This document shows, piece after piece, positions 23,675 to 32,007 of a DNA stretch of 43,107 bases. Origin of the DNA: CAJWPI01 sp964635015. Lineage in GTDB: Bacteria > Pseudomonadota > Gammaproteobacteria > Magnimaribacterales > Magnimaribacteraceae. Under the pieces are notes generated by a model. That model had not been told where the DNA came from and made no database searches. It saw nothing but the letters and a program-made list of their open reading frames with translations. Numbering within the stretch: the stretch's first letter is position 1; each line of letters starts with the position of its first letter. A program made the translations under genes and the position numbers. The DNA lies in NCBI GenBank assembly GCA_964635015.1, contig CAZWMS010000011.1, positions 1 through 43,107 of the forward strand, given 5' to 3'.

Positions 23675-24726
23675 TCATTTCCATTAACTCCTAATTTTGC
23701 ATGTAATTTCGTGTTAGAAGTTGTATATCCAAAAGGCACTCTTTGGCCTGGATTACATCTTCTAAAGGCATGTTGAACAGCAAGAGTTGTTTCATGAAAA
23801 CCACAGAGAATTAGATCTAGTTTACCTGGATAATGATTTATATCACCAACAGCAAATATTCCTTCTAAACTAGATTCAAATTTTTCTGTATCTACTAAAA
23901 TTTTTTTACCTTCTAGTTCAAGATTCCAATTAGCTATAGGTCCTAACTTTTTGTTTAATCCAAATAAAAATAAAATCTCATCACATTGAATTTCCTCAAT
24001 TTCCTTAGATTTAAAATTTTTAACCCTTACTCCTAAAATTTTCTTGTTACCAACTAGCTCTTCTATTACATATGGAGTTTTAAGATTAACTTTGCCAGTC
24101 TCTATTAGTTCTCTTACTTGAGCTTCACTATTTGGAGCTCCTCTAAATTCATCTCTTCTGTGAACTAAATGAACAGATTTTACAAGGTCAGCCAATTCTA
24201 TTGTCCAATCTAGAGCACTGTCTCCACCTCCAAATATTACGACATCTTTATTTTGGTAGTGAGTTTTATCTTTTACAGAGTAAGAAACTCCATTTTCTAA
24301 GAATTTATCAGGATTTATAATATTGGGAGGTCTTCTGGGTTCAAATGAACCTCCACCAGCCGCAACAAACACATTCGTTGCTAGAAACTGTTTATTTTCA
24401 GAAGTAGAAACTTTCCATTTGTTTATACCTTTTTGGCTTTTTATTTCTTCTAACTTGTCTACTCTTTGATTTAGAAAAATTTCATAACTAAAAGGTTTAA
24501 TTTGCTGAACTAAGGCACTTATGTGCTCTTCTGCTGATTGGGAAGGGACGCCCGGAATATCATATATTGGCTTATCTGCATAAAGCTCGGCACATTGACC
24601 CCCTATTTTATCAAGATGATCAACTAGCTTGCAGTTAAGACCTAGTAATCCAGCCTCAAAAACGGTAAACAGTCCTACTGGTCCAGCACCGATTATTAAT
24701 ATATCTATTTCTTCAGGCTTTTCCAT
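23671..24726 (-). CDS. Ferredoxin/flavodoxin-NADP+ reductase, thioredoxin-reductase-like
   Basis: FAD- and NADPH-binding reductase of 351 aa. GAGPVGLF (13-20) binds FAD, GGGDSALDW near residue 166 with HRRDEFRG binds NADPH, and GDINHYPGKLDLIL is the second FAD motif. The redox CxxC of thioredoxin reductase is missing, which defines the YumC-type FNR subgroup. Expected role is electron exchange between NADPH and a ferredoxin. It could in principle feed the Rieske oxygenase, but it sits 13 kb away with metG. It begins 2 nt after the tRNA-binding gene. Confidence 0.9.
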   Translation of the reverse strand: MEKPEEIDILIIGAGPVGLFTVFEAGLLGLNCKLVDHLDKIGGQCAELYADKPIYDIPGVPSQSAEEHISALVQQIKPFSYEIFLNQRVDKLEEIKSQKGINKWKVSTSENKQFLATNVFVAAGGGSFEPRRPPNIINPDKFLENGVSYSVKDKTHYQNKDVVIFGGGDSALDWTIELADLVKSVHLVHRRDEFRGAPNSEAQVRELIETGKVNLKTPYVIEELVGNKKILGVRVKNFKSKEIEEIQCDEILFLFGLNKKLGPIANWNLELEGKKILVDTEKFESSLEGIFAVGDINHYPGKLDLILCGFHETTLAVQHAFRRCNPGQRVPFGYTTSNTKLHAKLGVNGND

Positions 24727-24728
24727 AT

Positions 24729-25067
24729 CTATCTAACCTTCATACCTTCTCTTGCTCCTTTGTCAGGTGAAATGATAAAAATACCTGTGTCATCATCACC
24801 AGATGCAAGAATCATACCCTCTGATAGTCCAAATTTCATTTTTCTTGGTTTAAGATTATTAACACACACTACATATCTATTTAGAAGATCTTTACAGTTA
24901 TAAGAATTTTTAATTCCTGCGAATACTGTCTTTTCTCCAAGATTACCTAAATCAAGATCTAATTGTATGAGCTTATCTGCTCCCTCTACAGTTTTAGCAT
25001 TCTTAATCTTAGCAACCCTTAAATCTATTTTCATGAATTCATCTATACTTATTTCTTCCATAGTCAT
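24729..25067 (-). CDS. Free-standing MetG C-terminal tRNA-binding domain (EMAP-II/Trbp111-like)
   Basis: OB-fold tRNA-binding protein of 112 aa. DLRVAKI, ADKLIQLDLDLG, RYVVCVNNLKPRKMKFGLSEGM and a closing GAREGMKVR match the domain that normally ends gammaproteobacterial MetG. Here it is a separate gene 14 nt downstream of metG and in another reading frame. It would dimerise and help tRNA binding in trans. Start is ATG; a second in-frame ATG follows two codons later. Confidence 0.92.
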   Translation of the reverse strand: MTMEEISIDEFMKIDLRVAKIKNAKTVEGADKLIQLDLDLGNLGEKTVFAGIKNSYNCKDLLNRYVVCVNNLKPRKMKFGLSEGMILASGDDDTGIFIISPDKGAREGMKVR

Positions 25068-25081
25068 AGTTACTTCTTAGA

Positions 25082-26722
25082 TTATTCTATTAATTTTGAA
25101 ATTTTCTCTTCTTCTATACGAGTCAATAAAGGTTGATACAACGAAACTTTATGATTAAGAAGAGGGACTTTAAGATCATCCCAATTTTGATCCTCTATAT
25201 TTAGAAAACTTTCTATCTGATTTACTAGATCAGGTAAAGTTGGCTTGAGCATTATAGCCAAAATTTTAAATAAATTAAGTGAAGTAGTACAAACAGAATG
25301 GACAAGATCGTCATTCTTTTTTTCTTTAATTAGGACCCAAGGCTCCATCTTATCTATGTATCTATTAGCTTCATCTGCCAAAAACATAATTTCACGCATT
25401 GCTTTATTAAAATCTCTATTTTCATAGAGTTTTAAAATTGTAGAAGATTTAGTAATAAAAGTATTAACTATATCTTCATTATGTAAATTCTTCGATAAAA
25501 TATTTTTGTAATTATGGTTTATAAATTTTGCAGATCTACTAGCAATATTAATGAATTTACCAATGAGATCAGCATTCACTCTAGCCCTAAAATCTTCGAT
25601 ATTAAGATCAATATCATCTACACCTTTTCCTAATTTAGAAGCAAAAAAGTATCTTAAATAATCAGGTTTTAAAAGATCTAAATAAGTTCTAGCCAATATG
25701 TGTGTCCCTCTTGATTTAGACATTTTTTTACCATTTACTGTTAAAAAACCATGAACATAAATCCCGTTAGGTTGTCTAAAGTTTGCTTTTAACAGCATCG
25801 CTGGAAAGAAAAGGGTATGAAAATACATGACGTCCTTTCCTATAAAATGAAAAAGTTCTGTTTTAGAATTATTATCCCAATATTTATTAAAATCTTTTTC
25901 TAAATTATTCTTAACTAAGTAATTCTTGTGACTTGAGATATATCCTATGGGTGCATCTAGCCAAACATAAAAATATTTACCCGGGTGATTGGGAATCTTA
26001 AAACCAAAATAAGGTCCATCCCTACTTATATCCCAATCTTTAAGTTTATTATTCAACCATTCAGAAACTTTGTTTTTAACTTCAGTTTGAATATCAGACC
26101 TTCTTAACCAGTTACTAATATCCTTCTGTAACTTACTTAATAAGAAGAACAGATGTTCACTTTCTTTAAGTAAAGGTTTTGTTCCAGAAAGAACAGACAA
26201 TGGATTTATAAGATCTGAAGACGAATAAGTATTACTACAAACTTCACAATTATCTCCGTATTGATCTAGAGCCCCGCATTCTGGACATTCTCCCTTTACA
26301 TATCTATCTGATAAAAACATGCCTTTTTCTTCATCAAATAATTGCATTATTTTTTTAGATACAATTAGATTATTTTCTTGAAGCTTTAAGAATATTTTCT
26401 CAGAAAGAAGACGATTTTCTTCACTATGTGTGGAATGGTAATTATCGTGACTTATATTGAAATCTTGAAAATCTTGGATATGACTTTTGTAAACATCATC
26501 TATTAGTTCCTCTTCCTTTATCCGAAGTTCTTCTGCTTTCAACATGATAGCCGTACCATGAGCATCATCTGCACAAATGAAGGTACAAGAATTATTTGTA
26601 AGTCGTTGAAATCTCACCCAAATATCAGTTTGGATATGCTCTAATAAGTGACCAAGATGTAACGGTCCATTAGCATAAGGAAGGGCAGATGTAACTACCA
26701 TTATTCTCTTTGTACTTTTCAT
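25082..26722 (-). CDS. metG: Methionyl-tRNA synthetase, without C-terminal domain
   Basis: Charges initiator and elongator tRNA with methionine. The class I HLGH signature is at 22-25 and KMSKS lies in GKKMSKSRG. The zinc knuckle is CPEC-9 residues-CEVC. The 546 aa length covers the catalytic core and anticodon-binding helical bundle. E. coli MetG is 677 aa because it also carries the tRNA-binding dimerisation domain, which here is the next gene. A -10 TATAAT (26771-26776, minus strand) lies 48 nt upstream. Confidence 0.97.
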   Translation of the reverse strand: MKSTKRIMVVTSALPYANGPLHLGHLLEHIQTDIWVRFQRLTNNSCTFICADDAHGTAIMLKAEELRIKEEELIDDVYKSHIQDFQDFNISHDNYHSTHSEENRLLSEKIFLKLQENNLIVSKKIMQLFDEEKGMFLSDRYVKGECPECGALDQYGDNCEVCSNTYSSSDLINPLSVLSGTKPLLKESEHLFFLLSKLQKDISNWLRRSDIQTEVKNKVSEWLNNKLKDWDISRDGPYFGFKIPNHPGKYFYVWLDAPIGYISSHKNYLVKNNLEKDFNKYWDNNSKTELFHFIGKDVMYFHTLFFPAMLLKANFRQPNGIYVHGFLTVNGKKMSKSRGTHILARTYLDLLKPDYLRYFFASKLGKGVDDIDLNIEDFRARVNADLIGKFINIASRSAKFINHNYKNILSKNLHNEDIVNTFITKSSTILKLYENRDFNKAMREIMFLADEANRYIDKMEPWVLIKEKKNDDLVHSVCTTSLNLFKILAIMLKPTLPDLVNQIESFLNIEDQNWDDLKVPLLNHKVSLYQPLLTRIEEEKISKLIE

Positions 26723-26770
26723 AGATTTATTGCACCTACGCTAACAATGCTTAGAATGGTACTTTTCGAT

Positions 26771-26776
26771 ATTATA
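26771..26776 (-). promoter_or_regulatory. -10 box of metG
   Basis: TATAAT on the minus strand, 48 nt before the metG start. No clear -35 at 16-18 nt. It lies in the 86-nt divergent region between metG and mrp. Confidence 0.35.
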
Positions 26777-26808
26777 ACGCAATAGATAGTCTTAAAATTA
26801 GTAAATAT

Positions 26809-27633
26809 ATGCCTGATAAAAAAGTATCAATTAGAGTCCCTGATACACTAAGAAAGGTTGGGAATCTAATACCCATATTTTCAGCTAAGGGTGGAGTAGG
26901 GAAATCAGAGATAGCTTTGAATTTAGCTTTAAGCCTTGCTAATAAAAAGAAAAAGGTAGGGCTTGCAGATGTAGACATTTATGGTCCGAGTCAGACTACC
27001 ATGATGGGAACTATATCTGAAGAAATTGAAGTTAGTAATAAACTCCTGAATCCAGTAACCAAGAATGGCATTAAATTAATGTCTATGGGATTAATTAATG
27101 ATGAAAGGAAACCAATTATTTGGAGAGGACCTATGGTGAGTGGTGCTGTGGTTCAGCTCTTAACTCAAACAGATTGGAAAGAACTTGATTACTTAATTAT
27201 AGATACACCCCCAGGAACGGGAGATGTTCAATTAACATTATTGCAAAGAATCCCCATAACCAGTTCCATTATCGTTACCACACCACAAAAAGTAGCTATT
27301 TCTGACACTAAAAAAGGCATAGAGATGATAAATAAACTCGGAGTACCAATATTGGGTTTAATAGAAAATATGAGCTGGTATCAGCCGGATAACTCAAATA
27401 CTAGATATTATCCTTTTGGCAAAGATGGTGGTGTTAAATTAGCAAACGAATATAGTTTAGACTTATTGTCTCAAATTCCATTATATGAAAATGATGATTT
27501 GTCTTTTATCTCTAGACATAAAGCTACAGCAGGCATCTTTGATGCGCTGGGTGATAAGGTAATTACGAAGATACAAAATATTAAGAGAAAGAAAAACGAA
27601 ACTATTCCTCATATAGATGTCACGAATGACTAA
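26809..27633 (+). CDS. Mrp/ApbC-family Fe-S cluster carrier ATPase
   Basis: P-loop NTPase of 274 aa of the Mrp/NBP35 family, which loads Fe-S clusters onto target proteins. The deviant Walker A KGGVGKS is at 27-33, and IDTPPGTGDVQLTL and TTPQKVAISDTKKG are typical. The N-terminal MIP18 (DUF59) domain is absent. After ENMSWY the usual CxxC is replaced by PDNSNTRYYPFG with no cysteine, a pattern also seen in some alphaproteobacterial and plastid relatives (from memory). It overlaps mlaA by 17 nt. Confidence 0.9.
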   Translation: MPDKKVSIRVPDTLRKVGNLIPIFSAKGGVGKSEIALNLALSLANKKKKVGLADVDIYGPSQTTMMGTISEEIEVSNKLLNPVTKNGIKLMSMGLINDERKPIIWRGPMVSGAVVQLLTQTDWKELDYLIIDTPPGTGDVQLTLLQRIPITSSIIVTTPQKVAISDTKKGIEMINKLGVPILGLIENMSWYQPDNSNTRYYPFGKDGGVKLANEYSLDLLSQIPLYENDDLSFISRHKATAGIFDALGDKVITKIQNIKRKKNETIPHIDVTND

Positions 27634-28297
27634 GTTTCCACTAATTGTTTTTTGTTGCTTACTAGCCAGCACTATATTTTCAAATGACCCATTAGAGGAA
27701 TTCAATAAGATTACTTTTTCGATTAATAAAGAATTGGATAAAAACATAGCTATTCCAGTAGCAAAGGGATATCAGAAAATTACACCGAATTTCATTGAGG
27801 TTAGAATCAGCAGCGTTATTTTTAACATAGAAGACATTAGTATAGGTTTAAATAATTTTCTTCAAGGAAAAGTCCTAGAGAGTTTCTCTGATTTGACACG
27901 TTTTTTTATAAATTCTACATTAGGATTGGCGGGTTTATTCGATTTAGCTACACCATTGGGTTTACAAAAACATGATGAGGATTTTGGTCAAACTTTAGCT
28001 GTTTGGGGAGTGCCTGATGGACCTTACATTGTTTTGCCTGTATTGGGACCAAGTACTTTAAGAGATGCGGGAGCATTGATTGTAGATGGATTTATGAGTC
28101 CATCAATTATTATGGACCATGAGAGGACTATTTATAGTTTTAAATTTTTAGATCTAATAGATACTAGATCTAGATACCTAGGACTAGAATCATTAATTAT
28201 AGGAGATGAATATCTCTTTTTTAAGGATGCTTATTATCAAAATAGGGAATATGAAGTTAAGGATGGAGAAGTAGAAGATGACTTTGATAACTTTTAA
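27617..28297 (+). CDS. mlaA: MlaA (VacJ), outer-membrane lipid asymmetry protein
   Basis: Outer-membrane component of the Mla phospholipid retrograde system. DPLEEFNKITFSINKELD begins the mature protein, and INSTLGLAGLFDLATPLGL with DFGQTLAVWGVPDGPYIVLP is the family signature. It has a signal peptide, but I do not see a canonical lipobox with the expected L-x-G-C spacing; a Cys-Cys pair lies inside the hydrophobic stretch. ATG at 27617 or 27626 are both possible. It ends in a TTAA shared with the opposing terB-like gene. Confidence 0.93.
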   Translation: MSRMTKFPLIVFCCLLASTIFSNDPLEEFNKITFSINKELDKNIAIPVAKGYQKITPNFIEVRISSVIFNIEDISIGLNNFLQGKVLESFSDLTRFFINSTLGLAGLFDLATPLGLQKHDEDFGQTLAVWGVPDGPYIVLPVLGPSTLRDAGALIVDGFMSPSIIMDHERTIYSFKFLDLIDTRSRYLGLESLIIGDEYLFFKDAYYQNREYEVKDGEVEDDFDNF

Positions 28298-28755
28298 AGG
28301 CTTTCTTTCACTTTTAACTTTTGTTGAATAAAGTCACTGTGACTAACATGGAGAAGATCAGAAATTTTTCTTATTAAGTATTCTTCATATTTATCCAAGT
28401 TTTTATCTGCAAAAGCTATAGCCCAAAGATTGCTAATTAATTTAAGCTTATCTTGATAATCACATAAATCATTTATTAACCTTGTGTATTCATATAAAGA
28501 AGTTGATTCAGATACTTTCTTTTCAGATTCATTTATTAATTCCTCAATGTCCTTTTCATCAACTTTATAAACTTCTTTCAATGTTTGTTTCATTGAATTC
28601 ATTTCTTCTTCATTGAATACTTTGTCGGCTAATGCAGTTTCGATTAATAAAGCAGCACAGGCATTATTAACTTCTATTTCTTTTTGGTCTTGGCTAGGTG
28701 ATTCAATAGATTCATCGCCTAACTCAGAAATATACTTTTTTATCTTTTTTAACAT
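28294..28755 (-). CDS. TerB-like helical protein
   Basis: Soluble helical protein of 153 aa similar to the TerB/DjlA N-terminal domain, which binds metals in some members. Acidic helices such as ADKVFNEEEMNSM and a second, similar ADKNLDKYEEYLI motif are visible, fitting the internal repeat of the family. Function is not established. Its ATG is 2 nt after the dusA stop, so it belongs to the nhaD-dusA-terB-like run. Confidence 0.75.
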   Translation of the reverse strand: MLKKIKKYISELGDESIESPSQDQKEIEVNNACAALLIETALADKVFNEEEMNSMKQTLKEVYKVDEKDIEELINESEKKVSESTSLYEYTRLINDLCDYQDKLKLISNLWAIAFADKNLDKYEEYLIRKISDLLHVSHSDFIQQKLKVKESL

Positions 28756-28757
28756 GC

Positions 28758-29714
28758 TTAACTTAGTTGGTTTGCAATCTGTATTAGTTTTTTTTCTGGC
28801 TCTTTTAAAGCATTTAAATTCATAAGGCTTGATCTGATGTGTTTAGCAAATCTAGTACCTTTTGCTAAACCCATAAAATGTTTGCAGATAAGCTGTATTT
28901 TTATGCCAGAATTATACTGCTGCATGATGTAAGGGATCATCTCTAAAAGGATATCCTTTCTTGTCTTAGGTAAAAAAGGTAGCTCATAACATAAATGATC
29001 TACTTTTATTAATTGATAAGGATTTTCATAAGCTTTTCTACCCATCATTACGCCATCTACATATTTTAAATGGGTTTTGCAATCTTCTATATGTTCCAGT
29101 CCGCCATTAATAATAATTTCAAGATCTGGAAACTCATCTTTAATTTTATATACTCTTTCGTAATTAAGAGGCGGTATATTTCTATTTTCTTTTGGACTTA
29201 AACCTTTAAGCCAAGCTTTTCGAGCATGAACAATAAAAATATTACATCCTGCCTCACTAACCTTTTTTATAAAAGTACTTAGATCTTTTTCTTCGTCCAT
29301 ATCATCAATGCCTATTCGACACTTAACTGAAAGAGGAATATTTACTTTATTCTTTATGGTGGTAACACACTTTGCTACCAATTTAGGATTTTTCATTAAT
29401 ACGGCACCGAATTCACCACTTTGAACTTTGGAACTAGGACAGCCTATATTTAAGTTTATTTCGTCATAGCCGTAATTTTCTGAAATAACAGCAGCTTCGC
29501 TTAGTTTTACAGGATCATTGCCTCCTAATTGGATACCCAGAGGATGTTCAGCTTTATTAAAACTCAATAGTTCATTTCTATTGCCAAACAGAACAGCGTT
29601 AGCATTAATCATTTCAGTGAATAAATATGCCTTCTTACTTAAACTTCGCAAAAAAAATCGTTCGTGACGATCTGTCCTATCCATCATGGGAGCTACACAA
29701 AACCGTCTGTCCAT
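28758..29714 (-). CDS. dusA: tRNA-dihydrouridine synthase A
   Basis: FMN enzyme reducing uridine 20/20a in the D-loop of tRNA. RFCVAPMMDRTDRH at the N-terminus and IQLGGNDP (61-68) are DusA signatures. Catalytic Cys92 lies in NIGCPSSKVQSG. The C-terminal helical domain with HFMGLAKGTRFAKHIR is complete at 318 aa. It follows nhaD by 12 nt and is likely co-transcribed. Confidence 0.95.
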   Translation of the reverse strand: MDRRFCVAPMMDRTDRHERFFLRSLSKKAYLFTEMINANAVLFGNRNELLSFNKAEHPLGIQLGGNDPVKLSEAAVISENYGYDEINLNIGCPSSKVQSGEFGAVLMKNPKLVAKCVTTIKNKVNIPLSVKCRIGIDDMDEEKDLSTFIKKVSEAGCNIFIVHARKAWLKGLSPKENRNIPPLNYERVYKIKDEFPDLEIIINGGLEHIEDCKTHLKYVDGVMMGRKAYENPYQLIKVDHLCYELPFLPKTRKDILLEMIPYIMQQYNSGIKIQLICKHFMGLAKGTRFAKHIRSSLMNLNALKEPEKKLIQIANQLS

Positions 29715-29726
29715 TAACTGTAAATT

Positions 29727-31070
29727 TTATGAGGTTCTTGGGAAGGGTGTAGCGTAAAAATCAAAGAAAAAGTACATAATTATTGTACAAATTATTAAGG
29801 TTAGAATCATTACTGGAAATCCTATCTTAGCCCATTTAAGCGGGGTTATTGCTAGATCAGGATTATTCTCCTTCTTAGCTAGTCTTTCTGAGACTGTCAC
29901 TATATAGACATTAGCTGTCGAACCAATATGGGTACCATTTCCACCCATACCAACACCCAAAGCCAATGCCCACCACAGAGGCGTGACATCTATACCTTGC
30001 GCTTCTAAAGAAAGAAGAATTGGTATCATTGCTGCTGTAAAGGGGATATTATCGATAGCTGCAGACATAAAAGCAGCAACCCACATAAGAATAATTGTTG
30101 CCAGAAGTAGATCCTGATTAACAAAATCAATGATAAATTGTCCTAAGTATTGCAGAAAGTGACTTCCTTCAACTCCACCTACAATAATAAAGAGAGAAAT
30201 AAAGAAAATAAGTAAAGGCATTTCTACCTCTTTCATTACTTCTTCCATCTCAACGTGCTTTCCTATAATAACTAAGATGATTAGGCCTGCTCCAGCTACC
30301 ATCCAAGGTTGCCAGTGAATGGCATCATGGCTAATAAAGAGAATAACCAGTAAAACTAAAACAGCACAAGATTTATTCCATAGAGATTTATCCTTGAAAG
30401 GTATTTCTTCTTCAAAAGTTCCTTCTGGAGTTATAGAAAGATCTTTTCTACATAAAAACCTGAGTGCGAATAAAGTTCCTATCCAGGCCACTAAAACTAT
30501 GAGACCCATGTGTTTTACAAAAGTCATAAAGCTTATACCCACAGCGCTGCCAATCATCAGGTTAGGTGGATCACCTACTAGAGTAGCTACTCCTCCTGTA
30601 TCTGATAATAGAGCTGCAGCCATAAGATAAGGAATGGGAGTAACTTTCATCTTTTGAGCTATTAAGACAATTAAAGGACCAAAAATAACTACGGTAGTAA
30701 CATTATCTAAAAGTAGCGAAAGAACTGTTACAGCTGTGCCCATTATGGCCATCAGCAAAAATTGTCTTCCCTTAGCAAATCTTCCAATTTGTGCTGCTAG
30801 TCTTTCAAAACCTCCGGTGCTAACCATTATGGCTACTATAGCCATCATGCTTGCTAGTAAGAATATGACATTCCAATCTACAGCCTCAAATGCTTTATCT
30901 GGATCGTAGAAGCCATAATATTGACCCACTAATATCATTGCTCCTGCACCAGCCATGGCAACCTTACTCCTATGGAAACCATGAAGAGTTTCTGTAAAAA
31001 TTAAAATAAAGCTTACAGCAAGAACAATACCGGAAACCAACATTCCCTCATTTAAATAGATTGTTTCCAT
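29727..31070 (-). CDS. nhaD: NhaD/ArsB-type Na+/H+ antiporter
   Basis: Integral membrane transporter of 447 aa in the ion transporter superfamily with about 11-13 hydrophobic segments. LLDNVTTVVIFGPL, DTGGVATLVGDPPNLMIGS and a symmetric DNIPFTAAMIPILL with GGNGTHIGSTANV are the two re-entrant signature repeats. The sequence is close to NhaD and to the citrate/arsenite permease families; NhaD is favoured. Sodium export fits a marine cell. It is divergent from nudC. Confidence 0.87.
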   Translation of the reverse strand: METIYLNEGMLVSGIVLAVSFILIFTETLHGFHRSKVAMAGAGAMILVGQYYGFYDPDKAFEAVDWNVIFLLASMMAIVAIMVSTGGFERLAAQIGRFAKGRQFLLMAIMGTAVTVLSLLLDNVTTVVIFGPLIVLIAQKMKVTPIPYLMAAALLSDTGGVATLVGDPPNLMIGSAVGISFMTFVKHMGLIVLVAWIGTLFALRFLCRKDLSITPEGTFEEEIPFKDKSLWNKSCAVLVLLVILFISHDAIHWQPWMVAGAGLIILVIIGKHVEMEEVMKEVEMPLLIFFISLFIIVGGVEGSHFLQYLGQFIIDFVNQDLLLATIILMWVAAFMSAAIDNIPFTAAMIPILLSLEAQGIDVTPLWWALALGVGMGGNGTHIGSTANVYIVTVSERLAKKENNPDLAITPLKWAKIGFPVMILTLIICTIIMYFFFDFYATPFPRTS

Positions 31071-31149
31071 ACTTTGTTTTAGTTAAAAAGAAATTATTTT
31101 TTAAGTGTTAAACTGTATTTTATCTAATCTTAATAAATTTAAAAAATAA

Positions 31150-32007
31150 ATGATTAATCTTAGCTCAAAAACTAATTTTGTTGTTGAAAATACAGATACA
31201 AAGAAACTAGATAAAATATTTTTGATTATTAGAGGCGAAGAATTGCTTATAGATAATGTTAGTCAGAACTTAGCTTTAATAGATAACGAAGAATATAAGT
31301 GGTCTGAAATGACTGTAAAGACAGAACATTTTATCGGTTACTTAGATAATAATTCTTTGTATGCACTTGAACTGGAAGATGAATCTTCAATTATACCTGA
31401 AACATCACTAAAACCATTTCGAGCTCTTTTAGGAATAATATCTGATATCTATTTTGGAATTTGTTCTAGAAGCGTACAACTAGTTGAATGGAGTAATAAA
31501 AATAAATTTTGTGGATCTTGCGGATCAAAAACTGTATTACATTCAGTTGAAAAGGCTATGTATTGTGAAGGTTGTAATAATCTTATTTATCCTAGAATTT
31601 CACCTTGCATTATTGTTTTAGTTACAGACAAGGAAAGACTGTTGCTAGCACACAATAAAAACTTTCCAGGAAAAATATACAGTACTTTGGCTGGTTTTAT
31701 TGAAGTAGGGGAGACAGTTGAAGAAGCAATACAACGGGAAATATTTGAAGAAGTAAATATCAAAGTAAAGAATTGCCAATATTATGGAAGCCAATCTTGG
31801 CCTTTTCCTAGCCAACTAATGTTAGGTTTCCATGCTGAATATGAGGAGGGAGATCTTGAACCAGATGGAGATGAAATAGATATAGCTGAGTGGTTTCATT
31901 TTAAATCTATCCCAGAAGTTCCCTCAGCTAAAATATCAATATCTGGAAGGCTTATTCAAAGTTTTGTAAATAAACTTTCTAAGAAGGAACTTCCAGGATT
32001 TAGTTAG
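31150..32007 (+). CDS. nudC: NAD+ diphosphatase / NAD-capped RNA decapping enzyme NudC
   Basis: Nudix hydrolase of 285 aa cleaving NAD(H) and NAD caps from RNA. Zinc ribbon Cys121, Cys124, Cys139, Cys142. The Nudix box runs from about 182 to 204 (GFIEVGE...REIFEEV). The NADH signature reads SQSWPFPSQ (214-222) where SQPWPFPxS is usual, followed by LMLGF. The ATG has no ribosome site. It ends in a TTAG shared with the stop of rne. Confidence 0.93.
   Translation: MINLSSKTNFVVENTDTKKLDKIFLIIRGEELLIDNVSQNLALIDNEEYKWSEMTVKTEHFIGYLDNNSLYALELEDESSIIPETSLKPFRALLGIISDIYFGICSRSVQLVEWSNKNKFCGSCGSKTVLHSVEKAMYCEGCNNLIYPRISPCIIVLVTDKERLLLAHNKNFPGKIYSTLAGFIEVGETVEEAIQREIFEEVNIKVKNCQYYGSQSWPFPSQLMLGFHAEYEEGDLEPDGDEIDIAEWFHFKSIPEVPSAKISISGRLIQSFVNKLSKKELPGFS

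Noticed and set aside
28294..28755. Tellurite resistance
   Set aside because: TerB-like domains occur widely without ter genes; none of the other ter genes are present.
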